From Rotaria sp. Silwood1 (lineage: Eukaryota; Rotifera; Eurotatoria; Philodinida; Philodinidae), in NCBI GenBank assembly GCA_905250075.1, contig CAJNOP010000530.1, forward strand, positions 1-64,000: a stretch of 64,000 nt of DNA, written 5' to 3'. The notes beneath the pieces were generated by a model. The model was not told the origin of the DNA, did not search any database, and worked only from the letters and a program-made list of their open reading frames with translations. This document shows, one piece after another, positions 45,701-55,783 of the stretch. A program made the translations under genes and the position numbers. Position 1 is the first letter of the stretch; each line of letters opens with the position of its first letter.

Positions 45701-46935
45701 CATCATTTGATGAGCACGATTCATATTCAATATTCCATTTTCGTACATCATCTCTAAGTCGAATTGACATGAGCGTATCGAGATTTAAATTTTCTTGCCA
45801 AATATAAACTTTTTCTACTGTATGACCAAAATCACTTATACCACGAACGCAAAATGTTACATGTGTTCGTGAATTATCAATAATCTTATAACTGTCCGGA
45901 TCTAAACTCAATTGAAAAGGATTTGACTGCATTGGAACAAGATGATTGGCCGGCATACTGGATGGACTCTTGTTGAGAAAGACACTTTCGATCAATGTAT
46001 GTAAGACAATAAGAATTGTTTGTGGAAGATTTTCTTTTGGAATGATAGCATTAAAAGTGAAATCAAGAAAGAGACTATTTGCTAGAAATTCAAAAACTAT
46101 CAAATTAAATTTTAAAAGATTTCTTTTTCTATTTACTAGAACCAACTTGACAATTGAGATAAGAATAATAATAATTGAATACTAAACCACTACTAATACT
46201 GTTAACATGTAGAAGTAGAGGATAGAAAGGTAATGATGAATTTTGAGAATTTATCAATCGTTCAATAAATGTACCAAAGTTCCATTCGAATTTTACAGAA
46301 TTATTTTGTATAATTTCACTGGATTGATCACCATAAAAATCATAGATAGTCATATTATTGAGTTCTTCAACAGATGTATTATATAAACGAAATAGAAAAC
46401 TTTCAAAATATCGATGTCTTAATCGAATTTCTTGTTCTCGTAAGAGATTATTATCTAAACAGATGAATATCATTGGAAGTTCATTCTAAAATAATGATAT
46501 TTCATCATTTTCAAAAAAAAGAATATTAATCAAAAAAACTAACACTTTCAGAAAAATTTTCATTGAATTGAATAACATCATCGATAATATCACTCCAAAT
46601 AATTTCCAAAATATAAGTAAATTCTACAAGAATAGATGATCGATTGTTTACAAATGAAAAATTGTATTACTTACGTTGATTTCGTTCTCGCCAATGTGTA
46701 GCATTAGTCAATATCATTTTAGTTAATTGATCACGAAAATTTCTAAATAAATTGATAAAAAAAGAAAACTAGATCTTATCGAACAGCGGATCAATACAAC
46801 CTGCATTGAGCTTTAATAAGATTTGATGCTCGTGAATGTATCAATGGAAAATCAATTAAACGAATATTTACATTATTTCCGATAATATTAGACAAACCAT
46901 AGGTGATTATATCGTCTCTATTTAACATTCTCAAT
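42716..46935 (-). CDS. Large multi-exon gene, family not recognised
   Basis: On the minus strand, 16 exons join in frame across introns of mostly 40-65 nt to about 1,000 codons, ending at 42716. The earliest exon found starts at 46935 behind a splice acceptor, with an ATG at 46928; earlier exons may exist. Exons I could place include 46742-46675, 46623-46544, 46485-46137, 46096-45584, 45533-45278, 45219-45120, 45059-44831, 44778-44690, 44236-44139, 44069-43916 and 43853-43620. Landmarks are FCVRGISDFGHTVEKVYIWQ, SSCDCGRPDTNGCQ, RIALFFTERAQEDQ and TVGGVFQRSYSS. No membrane helix or catalytic motif is evident and I could not place it in a family. The unbroken splicing argues for a working gene. 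Confidence 0.75.
44297..44678. mobile_element. hAT-type MITE, family B (copy 2), intronic
   Basis: A 382-bp element opening CAGAGATGTCCATCGCGGC, with the perfect 8-bp repeat ttttctct (44289-44296 and 44679-44686). It sits in an intron of the large minus-strand gene, and the target duplication covers positions +4 to +11 after that intron's GT donor. The intron is 453 nt (44689-44237); without the element and one octamer it would be 63 nt, the local norm. Confidence 0.92.
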
Positions 46936-46959
46936 CTACAAAGAAACTTTACATAAGAC

Positions 46960-47105
46960 CAGTGGCGTACGCAGAAATTTTTCAAGGGGGGGGGGGCCGG
47001 CCATGGCACAAAAAATTTTTTATCACGTGAAAATATTTTTTCCTGTACCCCCCTCCAGGACTTTTTCGTCTCAAGGGGGAGCCCGGGCCCCCTGCGTACG
47101 CCCTG
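46960..47105. mobile_element. hAT-type MITE, family D (copy 1)
   Basis: A 146-bp element with ends CAGTGGCGTACGCAG and GCGTACGCCCTG, flanked by the perfect 8-bp repeat cataagac (46952-46959 and 47106-47113). It has G-rich and C-rich arms and is the inverted relative of the element at 56472. It lies 25 bp upstream of the first exon found of the large gene, so it is in an intron or promoter of that gene. Confidence 0.92.
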
Positions 47106-47113
47106 CATAAGAC

Positions 47114-47945
47114 TAAAAAAAACGTTTTATTTTAGAAATTGTTTTTTTAACTTTTTCTTAAGTATATATTTTATTGACAAAACATGTTTCTCATAGTGGT
47201 AGAGAAAGGAAACAACCAACTTTCTATGCTTCGTTTTTTTTTTCTTTCAAGATAAAAGTACTTATAATTATGATTCATTCAAGGTTGAGTATTACTAAAA
47301 ATAATAATTCTTATCAATAGAACATATTTATTTTGATTCTATTTCAATAGTTTTTCAACTGATTATCAAATTACACTCAATATTTCTTTTATTTTTTTTT
47401 TGCGAATAATGCAGATATATTTTCAAGAATTTCACAACTGATGAATTTTTTTCAATTCACAATTTACATGTTTTCAATTCATATATAACGAAAAATTGAG
47501 AACTATTTGCATATCATATGATTTATATGAGAGAAATTTAGTAGTGAATATAAGTGTACCTTAATAGTAACTACGATACTCTTCAAAAGGATGACCTCTC
47601 AAAGAAAGTAACATTAGTGCAAATTTTTTTTCTACCGTCAACACGAGACAGAAAGAAAAAACCAGAATGCTAATCAATAGTGTCAATACTGTGAATAATG
47701 AGTCAAACAGAGGTATAGAGTAGCGCCTAAAGCATCCTTCATCATTAATTGTATAGCATTATACTTGCTGATATTCACATAGAGTAATGTAGGCGTACAT
47801 CTTACAAAATATGATTTTGAATACTTATTAAAATCGAATGATAAATAAACAAGAAACTTTTTCAATTTTGATTTTCTCTCGAATTTTATATTTTTTTCAG
47901 ATTAAAGAGATATTTATATATTGTGGATGTAATATAAATTCTAAT
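47114..47945. other. Intergenic or 5' region of the large gene
   Basis: No further upstream exon could be identified. The 60-codon frame at 47683-47865 on minus has no support. Confidence 0.4.
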
Positions 47946-48036
47946 CAGAGATGAGCATAGGACAAAATTTTCTGTCCTGTCCTGTTAGCTATTGTGGTAG
48001 GACATCAGGACCATCCTGTCCTGTATTCATCTCTTG
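47946..48036. mobile_element. Short GTCCTGTCCTG-rich hAT-like relic
   Basis: Starts CAGAGATGAGCATAGGACA and ends TGTCCTGTATTCATCTCTTG, so the tips are complementary apart from one extra base. No convincing target duplication is seen. Related in sequence to the element at 25943 and the single tip at 4876. Confidence 0.6.
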
Positions 48037-48781
48037 TTTCAATATAGAATGACGGAAGTGACTCATGTTGGAAATATTAAATGTAATTGTTATCGAATAC
48101 ATGTCATAGAATGAATAAGACTATTGTAATTTATCGATATTCCAATGGCAGTACGTCAAAGTATTGCAATCGTGCTTCACTTTTGCTCTACTCTTTTTTT
48201 TCTTCGTATTTACAACTACTTACAGATTTGTCCATAGTCGACTTAAAATACAATTGATGGAAATTTTTTTATCTAAATAATCGTTTGCTTATTTGTATCG
48301 TACGATTGACTCAATAAAAAATAAACTGATGTTCTACACCCGTGGGAAAAAAAACCAACTGAGATTATTGCATAACTGCATTCTTCTTTTTTTTTTTTTA
48401 TTTCTCGATAAAATAGACATTGGTGTATAACATTGATATGTGTATAAGAGTAAAATGTACAAAAGCACAAAACTCAAAACGTCAAGAAATATTAAGAAAC
48501 TTTCTTTCTTTCTAACATACCTGATTTTTATTATCATGAATGAGTTAAAAATTCTATTAAATAAGCAAAAATTTACCCCTAAAAACAGTATTCGTTTTTT
48601 TATAAATAAAGATGAAATACTTACGGATTGAAATCGATTGACATGAAAATGTAAACACTATCTTTTTTATGTTCGAAGCGTCATCTCCCTACTAGTATTG
48701 ATATAGAAAATGATTTCAGTCTTCCATCCTATTAAATCTTTTTTATTTTTGTATAAGTTACTATTCTAATACGTATTTTTG
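48037..48781. other. Intergenic, nothing recognised
   Basis: AT-rich spacer before the Mutator-like element; only unsupported short frames. Confidence 0.4.
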
Positions 48782-48999
48782 AAATGGACTCGGAAAAAAG
48801 ATATATTTGAGCTCGATGTGTTTAATTGGCTTTAAAATGAGAGAAATGAGCTCGATTGTAATAAAATTATATTTTTTTATATAAATGAAAGTTTTGAGCT
48901 CGGAAATTAATTAATGGGTGTGGGTGTTGGTTCGGATGTGATGGTAGATCAGAAGAACATCCACACTCACACCCTCTTACAAACAGCTGTACGACTGGT

Positions 49000-49413
49000 C
49001 ATTAGCTAGTATCAGTACACCATTTGCGATTCAAATCGAATTTAATAATGATTTAGTAGCTATGGCATATAAATGGTTACAAAAACTTGATCGAACAAAA
49101 GTGTTACATTTAGGCGCAACTAGTTACGTTGTACCTTCTTCTGAACCAAAAGTGGATACAACATTACCATAGTATATCTTGGAATTCTTACGATGAATTT
49201 ATCGACTGGTTAAATTCTGTGCGTTTACTTGATTTTTCTCGTTTAACTCCACTATTATTTTGTTCATGTAAATATGGCCTCAAAGAATATTCTTGCATTC
49301 ATTCTTTGGGTTTATTAATGATGTGGGGTCATCGTAAAATTCCACAACAACTTGGGATAAAAAGGAGAGAAGGTCGTCCAAAGAAAGTTAAATTAGCTTT
49401 AACAAACGACTGA
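49000..49413 (+). pseudogene. MULE transposase C-terminal remnant (SWIM finger)
   Basis: Codons read LYDWSLASISTPFAIQIE, then KWLQKLDRTKVLHLGA, a stop near 49171, and a frame change into WNSYDEFIDWLNSV. The end has the SWIM zinc-finger pattern CSCKYGLKEYSCIHSLG (CxC, nine residues, CxH) followed by REGRPKKVKLAL, a common tail of Mutator-like transposases. The DDE catalytic core is missing, so the element cannot move itself. SWIM fingers also occur in host proteins, but the flanking inverted arms make a transposase origin far likelier. Confidence 0.72.
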
Positions 49414-49491
49414 ATATTAGTAAAAATCTATTGTAACCTAGCACTTTTTTTGTAAAACACGATCTGAAAGAAGTGTTGAAGTGTTTAGGGG

Positions 49492-49562
49492 TAGAAATTT
49501 GGACCCCCCACAGACTGTGACAGACAGGCTTTGAACCCATCACAGACTGTGACAGAGAAACT
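49492..49562. repeat. Two copies of CACAGACTGTGACAGA
   Basis: Two direct copies of this 16-bp sequence, 38 bp apart, lie after the transposase remnant inside the Mutator-like element. Each contains the small palindrome CACAGxxTGTG. Their role is unknown; spacing recalls paired binding sites. Confidence 0.6.
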
Positions 49563-49726
49563 GAAGTTCTAAAGCATCAGATAAACGGTTAGCTATAAAT
49601 GTATTGCAAAGAAATGGAACAAAACGATTTCCATTTAATTAGTAACAACAGATCCATCGTGTTTCACATTTTTAATCCCGCAAGGGATTCCGCTAACAAC
49701 TTTTGTTCTTGAACTACTTTTTTTCT

Positions 49727-49902
49727 TATTAAGAGAGAGTCCACGAGCAGACCGCCAACATGGGCCTTTGACAAATTTTGAAAGTGCAATATTTTGGCAT
49801 AAAATGAAAGATCATTTTATGCCAAAATATCGCACTTTTAAAATTTGTCAAATGCCTGGGTTGCTCATATTGGGTGATATTCTCATGGATCCTCTCTTAA
49901 AT
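49727..49902. mobile_element. Palindromic MITE with TTAA flanks
   Basis: A self-complementary element with GAGAGAGTCCACGAG at the left and its imperfect complement at the right, flanked by TTAA on both sides. A nearly perfect hairpin of about 50 bp per arm (gcaatattttggcataaaat and its complement) fills the middle. TTAA suggests a piggyBac-type target; a TA target (Tc1/mariner) is also possible because TA lies inside TTAA. It is nested in the Mutator-like element. Confidence 0.7.
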
Positions 49903-50299
49903 ATACTTTGCCACTGACAAAATCATTAATTAATTTTCATAAATTACTTACAGAGCTCATTTCTTTCTCTTTAACGACAAAAATAAAATTTACCGAGCTC
50001 ATTTATATCTTTTCAGAGTATAAATTAATTTCCGAGTTCAAAACTTTTATTTACATAAAAAAATATAATTTTATTACAACCGAGCTCATTTCTCTCATTT
50101 TGAAGCCAATTAAACACACCGAGCTCAAATCTCTCTTTTTCCGAGCTCATTTATTATTTTATCCTTTTGAAATAATTAGCTTGTCTTAATGAGCATACCA
50201 ATTGACGATAATTGTCACGTGTTTGTTGGTCACGAAAAAGTATGAAAGGTGGACATGCAATAACTTGATGCTACTAAGAACGGTATCTTTTCTCTTATG

Positions 50300-50542
50300 G
50301 AGTAGTGTCACATATCCAAGATTTTGGAGATGCCACCACATCTCCCGTGGGAGATGCCGCGTCTCCAGCGGGAGACGCGACACCAACACTTGAGAGATGT
50401 GGTCATTCACCACTGGAGATGTAAGATCTCCTTTAGAGATGCGCATCCCCCACACCCACACCCACATCTCTCGCGCGAGATGCGGCATCTCCCGCGAGAG
50501 ACGTGGTGGCATCTCCAAAATCTTGGATATGTGACACTGCTG
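50300..50542. mobile_element. hAT-like MITE, family I (copy 1)
   Basis: A 243-bp element with ends GAGTAGTGTCACATATCC and GGATATGTGACACTGCTG. Its interior is built of GAGATG/CATCTC and GGGAGATG motifs that fold on themselves. It has the same length and almost the same sequence as the copy at 54793, but flanking octamers (ctcttatg, agtatcta) do not match. Confidence 0.8.
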
Positions 50543-51101
50543 AGTATCTAGAGTGAGCATGAAGATGTAAATACTGGATGAGTAGAACATCTATTTCATG
50601 TAAAAATGCTATAATATCATTTTGAAGTCGACTAAAATCGTACCATTATTATCTGAAAAAATTTGACACCCTTATTATTCTTTTGCTTCACTGGTTTGAA
50701 GCTTTTTGTCTAATGCTTCTAATTTGTCATTATAACTTAACCAAATTCAATCGATATTTAATGAAAAATAATCAGTTTTCATTGAACTTCATTACTTTTA
50801 TAAGAGAGAACACATAGTCGAACGAACGATTACACTTTAATTTACTTATATCTTAATTCATTTGGTTTAAAAATCCCTACCCAAATGAATTTGTGTTAAC
50901 TTCTTGTACGAGTTCGTGATAAACAAATGAATTTAGAATATCGTATTCATTCTGATGCAAGTGATGTTCATACAGATCGCCACCTATCGCTAACTTTCTT
51001 TGATGTATATTTTCATATTGATAATTTATGGACTGCGGACTGCATTTTGGTTCACGTGAATTTTGGCTCACTTCCTATGACCCGACCTTTTACTATAGGG
51101 A
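50543..51101. other. Intergenic, nothing recognised
   Basis: AT-rich spacer before the giant palindrome. Confidence 0.4.
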
Positions 51102-52355
51102 CTGCTCAATCGACTTTTTCAAATTTCGCCTTTAAATACATATTTTAAAAGTCTACCAACTAGTGAGTTTTTTTGCCACTAAGTGCAGTCAGATAGCGTT
51201 AACTGGCACTGAGAAATTCAATTTTTAATTTTAGGTCCGTCTCCTTCAGATGAAGATGCTGATCTACCCCCTATCGATTATGAAGTCTGCCGTTTTCGAT
51301 TGAGGTGACATGGAAGGATAAAAATTTCAGGATAGATACAAATTAAAACCACTCCGAGCTTGAGATGTTGCTTGATAGCTGAGTCATAGGTGTCGCTAGT
51401 AGTTGAGCTTGAGCAATCGATAACTATTGCGTAACTAAGCCAAAAAATCTGAAACTTATAAACTATATACTAGGTCGATGAAAGTATATAAAGATGAAAA
51501 GAAAACTCTGGGTAATGAGACACAGTTTGAGATATGAATTTTTTACGAAAATTCACTGCATTTTTGACTAGTGTTTGCATATTTTCGCCCAATTTTTGAG
51601 ACAAAAGTTGAACATGGACATCCTATTCAGAATCAGCATGAAAAAATCAGTCTGGCCATGTATATTTCATAGAAAAAAAAATTTATCAAAAAACTCACCT
51701 GAGGGGGACCACAGCCGAAAATTTCATAAAAAGCACCTGAGGAGGAAGGAGTACGGGTAATTTTTTGATAAATTTTTTTTCTATGAAATATACATGGCCA
51801 GACTGATTTTTTCATGCTGATTCTGAATATGATGTCCATTTTCAGCTTTTATCTCAAAAATTGGGCGAAAATATGCAAACACTAGTCAAAAATGCAGTGA
51901 ATTTTCGTAAAAAATTCATATCTCAAACTGTATGTATTACCCAGAGTTTTCTTTTCATCTTTATATACTATCATCGACCTAGTATATAGTTTATAAGTTT
52001 CAGATTTTGTTGTTTAGTTACGCAATAGATATCGATTGTTCAAATTTAGCTACTAACGACATCTATTACTCAGCTGTAAAGCAACATCTGAAGCTCGGAG
52101 TGGTTTTACTTTGTAGGGCCACTTAATTTGTATCTATCCTGAAATTTTTATCATTCCATGTCACGTTCATCCAAAATGGCAGACTTCTTAGTAGACACGG
52201 GGTAGGTTTATATCGTTTTTTGGCCTAAAATTAGAAGGTGAATTTCTCAATGACAATTTGACCTATCTGAGTGCGCTTAGTAGCAAAAAGCTCATTAGTT
52301 GGTAGACTTTTAAAATATATATTTAAAGGCGAAATTTGAAAAAATCGATTGAGCA
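51102..52355. mobile_element. Giant fold-back palindrome
   Basis: Two inverted arms of about 590-600 bp (51102-51695 and about 51758-52355) surround a loop of roughly 60 bp centred near 51727. Matching markers include TGCTCAATCGA at the left and TCGATTGAGCA at the right, and CAAATTTCGCCTTTAAATA with its complement. The arms have diverged by scattered substitutions and small indels, so this is not an assembly artefact. No transposase frame is present; open frames here are mirror artefacts. The exact tips and any target duplication could not be fixed. Confidence 0.8.
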
Positions 52356-53161
52356 ACATAGGTTGTGGCTTAAGCGGAATGGCTCTTAATCAATCTGTAT
52401 TCTTTATTTAAATTCCATTATATTTTTATTGCTTCCTAAAATAATTCGGCCATGTTTAATTTTAATACTTTTCTACTCTTGTAAATGCGAATGAGAATAA
52501 AAATTATGATTTAACTTGAGAATCATAATTTTTCAACAAGATGAACATTTTCAATTGATAAAATTTGAGAATAGAATCATTCAAAGTGATAAAGAAAATC
52601 ATACGTCTCAAAAATGAAACATCTTCTGTCTGTACATAATATTCTTCGACCTGTTATGTGAAAAATATTGAAAATGAACTTGGTTGAATCGAATATTTAA
52701 TTACAATTAATATTGTGCTATTTTCTTATTATCTCAGAAGTTAACTCTAAGCTGTGTGATCTTCAATTTTTACGTATGAAACGTTTATCATGATCATTTA
52801 GTTTCATAAATATGAAAATCGTTTTCATTTCAACAATAATGATTTATATAATTGTTTGATGTATGCCTATTCATTATTTCATTGGTATCATTTACATATG
52901 TTATAATAATTGCTTTTTCTAAAATTGGTTCGTTATTTTTCTTTTTGATAGAATTTGATTTTCGAACTCAATATTATTGACTTCCTTTTTTTTGGTTAGA
53001 TGTAAGTTAAATATTTGAGATTAATCTTAATTTTATGATAAGAATAGAGATTAATACTATCATTGAAAATATTTATTTTTACATTTGTGTGAATGATTGA
53101 AATTATATAACAAATGAAAAAACAAAAAATCTTTTAAAACATATTTCATTGTTTTTGTTTT
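52356..53161. other. Intergenic, nothing recognised
   Basis: AT-rich spacer containing the 3' flank of the ORAI gene; no other gene was recognised. Confidence 0.4.
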
Positions 53162-53945
53162 TTAATGATTATCATCTAAATGAAATTCAACAGTTGTTAA
53201 TGGTCGAACAATAGGATTATTTAAAAGAAGTCCATGTGCAATAGCACCACGTTCAATTTTATCTAAATCAATTTGATGTAAATGAATTTTATCTCTTGTT
53301 ACATGTATATAAAAACCAATAGCAAATAATATAAATGGAAAACCAACAAGACATAATGTTATAAGTGATGATATAGCTGCTAAACGTGAAAATCCACTTA
53401 CTTTAATCCATATAATTAAACCAAGTTCAATAATAAATAAAAAAAGACCAAGACCAGTTGATACAACCCATGCTATTTCAATATATATATTTAATGATGA
53501 TAATGGTTTTTTATTTTCATTATTTATCCAAGAATCACTTTGACGTATAACACTTTTTAATTCAGGTAATATACACATTGACATAAGTAAAGCAAGTAAA
53601 TGTATTCCAACTAATAAACATGATATTATTGCATAACATATTATTAAACCATTATTTGATTTATTATCTTTATATGAATCTAATGATAATTCAACAATTG
53701 CTACCTTAAACAAAAAAAAGAAATACTTAACAAAAAAATTGAAAATAAAACAAACTTACAATAGCAAATCCACTTAATAATGCTGATGTTTCATTAACAC
53801 TTTCAAGTTTTGATTTACGATAAAAAAGACTTTGTATTCGTTGATCATTTTTTTGTGAAACTCCTTAAAATAGAAATTTTTTTTTCAAAATAATAAAACA
53901 TATTTATATACCTTTAGTAGATAAATATAATGAAGAATCTGACAT
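53162..53945 (-). CDS. ORAI: ORAI-type store-operated calcium channel
   Basis: Three exons (53945-53912, 53863-53760, 53704-53162) give 226 aa with four membrane helices. TM1 reads TSALLSGFAIVAIVELSLD; the Glu in VAIVEL aligns with the selectivity Glu (E106 of human ORAI1). HLLALLMSMCILPEL in TM2 and EIAWVVSTGLGLFLFIIELG in TM3, with the Glu matching E190, follow. AISSLITLC with FILFAIGFYIHV is TM4. ORAI hexamers in the plasma membrane admit Ca2+ when ER STIM proteins signal store depletion. Just before TM1 the segment KLESVNETSALL aligns with KLKASSRTSALL, so the human K87 and R91 positions are both Glu here, a surprising reversal of charge in the inner pore. The cytosolic C-terminus is short but has a helical stretch of the sort STIM binds. 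Confidence 0.92.
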
Positions 53946-54784
53946 GGTTTTTTTCGTATTGTTTTTAGTTCTTATAAGCGAATTTGACAAATAAAAAACT
54001 ATTCATTCATTCTAATGGTTTGTTTTTCTTTTTTCTACTTCGTTCTTTCTTCTATCACGTAGCACACAAATAATGCGATAGCTTTTTATCGTAGTTATTG
54101 ACTGATACTTAAATTTTGCCAGTTCTCTCTTTTCGGTATTTGTTCGCTTTACTCGTCGGCTATTCTCTAAGTAAACGACATAAATCATTTGATATACGAA
54201 AAAAAAACATGATTTTGTTTTTTTTTTCACACGAACGATTCATTTTTGTCCATTTGTCAAGGGCAATAAAATATATTTATATTTAAAAACAGATGGATAT
54301 ATAATTAAGATTAAATGATAATTAATTTGTATTTCTATGAAAAAGTGAATCATCCGAATGTTTTTTGTAGTAATTTATTTGAATTTATCATAGCAAAATT
54401 ATATATCTTAATAATAAATTCTTTTAAAATTTCTCACTCTCATAAAACAAGAGAAGTTCTTCAACTAATGGAATTATTCGATAATGTACATTATATAATC
54501 TTAATCTTTTATAAATTCATACTATTAACATCTACATAAATAGATCTTGAACAAAATCGTTTCTTATGAAAAATCTTATATATTTTGATTTACTTGTTAA
54601 TCTGAAATAAGAATATTGAATTTACCAATTCGGATAGATGACGTCTAGGAAATGGATACTTGAAAGTATCAAGTGGATACTATTGCACAATATGTTTAGG
54701 TAGTCTGTTGCTGATGATCGAATCTATAATCTTTGACCTTTGTTTATTTTTTCAATTCTGAAAATTCAAGCAAATCAAAACTTT
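53946..54784. other. Intergenic, nothing recognised
   Basis: Contains the ORAI promoter side. A 74-codon plus-strand frame at 54315 lacks any domain or splice support. Confidence 0.4.
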
Positions 54785-54792
54785 CAAAATTT

Positions 54793-55035
54793 GAGTAGTG
54801 TCACATATCCAAGATTTTGGAGATGCCACCACATCTCCCGTGGGAGATGCCGCGTCTCCAGTGGGATACGCGACACCCACACTCGAGAGATGTGGTCATT
54901 GACCACTGGAGATGTAAGATCTCCTTTAGAGATGCACATCCCCCACACCCACACCCGCATCTCTCGCGCGAGATGCGGCATCTCCCGCGAGAGACGTGGT
55001 GGCATCTCCAAAATCTTGGATATGTGACACTGCTG
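54793..55035. mobile_element. hAT-like MITE, family I (copy 2)
   Basis: A 243-bp copy with ends GAGTAGTGTCACATATCC and GGATATGTGACACTGCTG. The perfect 8-bp target duplication caaaattt (54785-54792 and 55036-55043) fixes the family's tips and supports the hAT-like assignment. Confidence 0.88.
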
Positions 55036-55043
55036 CAAAATTT

Positions 55044-55569
55044 GACCGGACTTGAGTTTGATCGAATCTCTATTAGACTACATTCAAAGTAATCCGCTTT
55101 TAATTTACAATCACGATCGGTATGTTCTCGACTAGTATGAAAATAGATTAGTCATTTTTTTAAATGTTTTCTCGAATTGTTTATACGGAGGAATCGTGTG
55201 TGCAAAAGAAAACCGTAGAACGCGACAAATCTAGGATACCCTGAACTTAGTATTTTCTCTTGGGTAAGATTAAAATATTGTAGGTGCATCAAAGATCTAT
55301 ATGAAATTTTCTCTAATATCATATTTTATTTGTTAAATATAAAAAATATTTAGTTTATTTTAGAATGTTAAATATCTTATTTATATTGACGTCATAACAA
55401 ATTCTCTCTTTTATTCTAGATTTAAGAGAATCAAATATTTGTTGTTCTGTGCCTTTTTTTTCATAGCTTTGATTTTCTTCGTCTTCTTTATAATGTGGTG
55501 CTGTTCTTTTTAAATTACAGACGCATATATATATATATATATAATAATTTTCAATTTTTATTATTGAAT
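55044..55569. other. Upstream region of the KChIP-type gene
   Basis: AT-rich DNA including an (AT)n microsatellite at about 55526-55543, 27 bp before the ATG. No other gene is supported. Confidence 0.45.
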
Positions 55570-55752
55570 ATGAGTCAATTTTTACGAGAAGTAAAAAGAC
55601 GAGCAAGTTTTTCTCCATCATTTATTAGTACAACACGTCGATTTATACGACAAGAACTTCAAGGTAAATATTTTTTTTAAAAATATAATTATTATTAAAA
55701 AAAAACAATGAAAATAATGTATTTCAGTCAGGGGTGTCCCGAGGTTGCCAAG

Positions 55753-55783
<31 letters not shown>

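Larger units (their letters stand above)
48782..50152. mobile_element. Defective Mutator-like element with GAGCTCGG arrays
   Basis: The left arm (48782-48914) and right arm (50020-50152) are inverted copies about 130 bp long. Both carry evenly placed GAGCTCGG motifs, and the right side has extra ones back to about 49950. Such motif arrays are likely transposase-binding sites. Between the arms is the 3' end of a transposase (49000-49413). Flanks gtatttttg and attatttta are a poor match, so the 9-bp duplication expected for MULEs has decayed or the end is misplaced. A separate 180-bp palindrome lies inside at 49727. Confidence 0.75.

Noticed and set aside
50186-50590. 134-codon minus-strand frame and its partners, repeated near 54800
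   Set aside because: The similar frames at both places are the two copies of the family I MITE, not a gene family.
51575-51839. Similar 61- and 68-codon frames on opposite strands
   Set aside because: The two arms of the giant palindrome read in mirror; no independent support.
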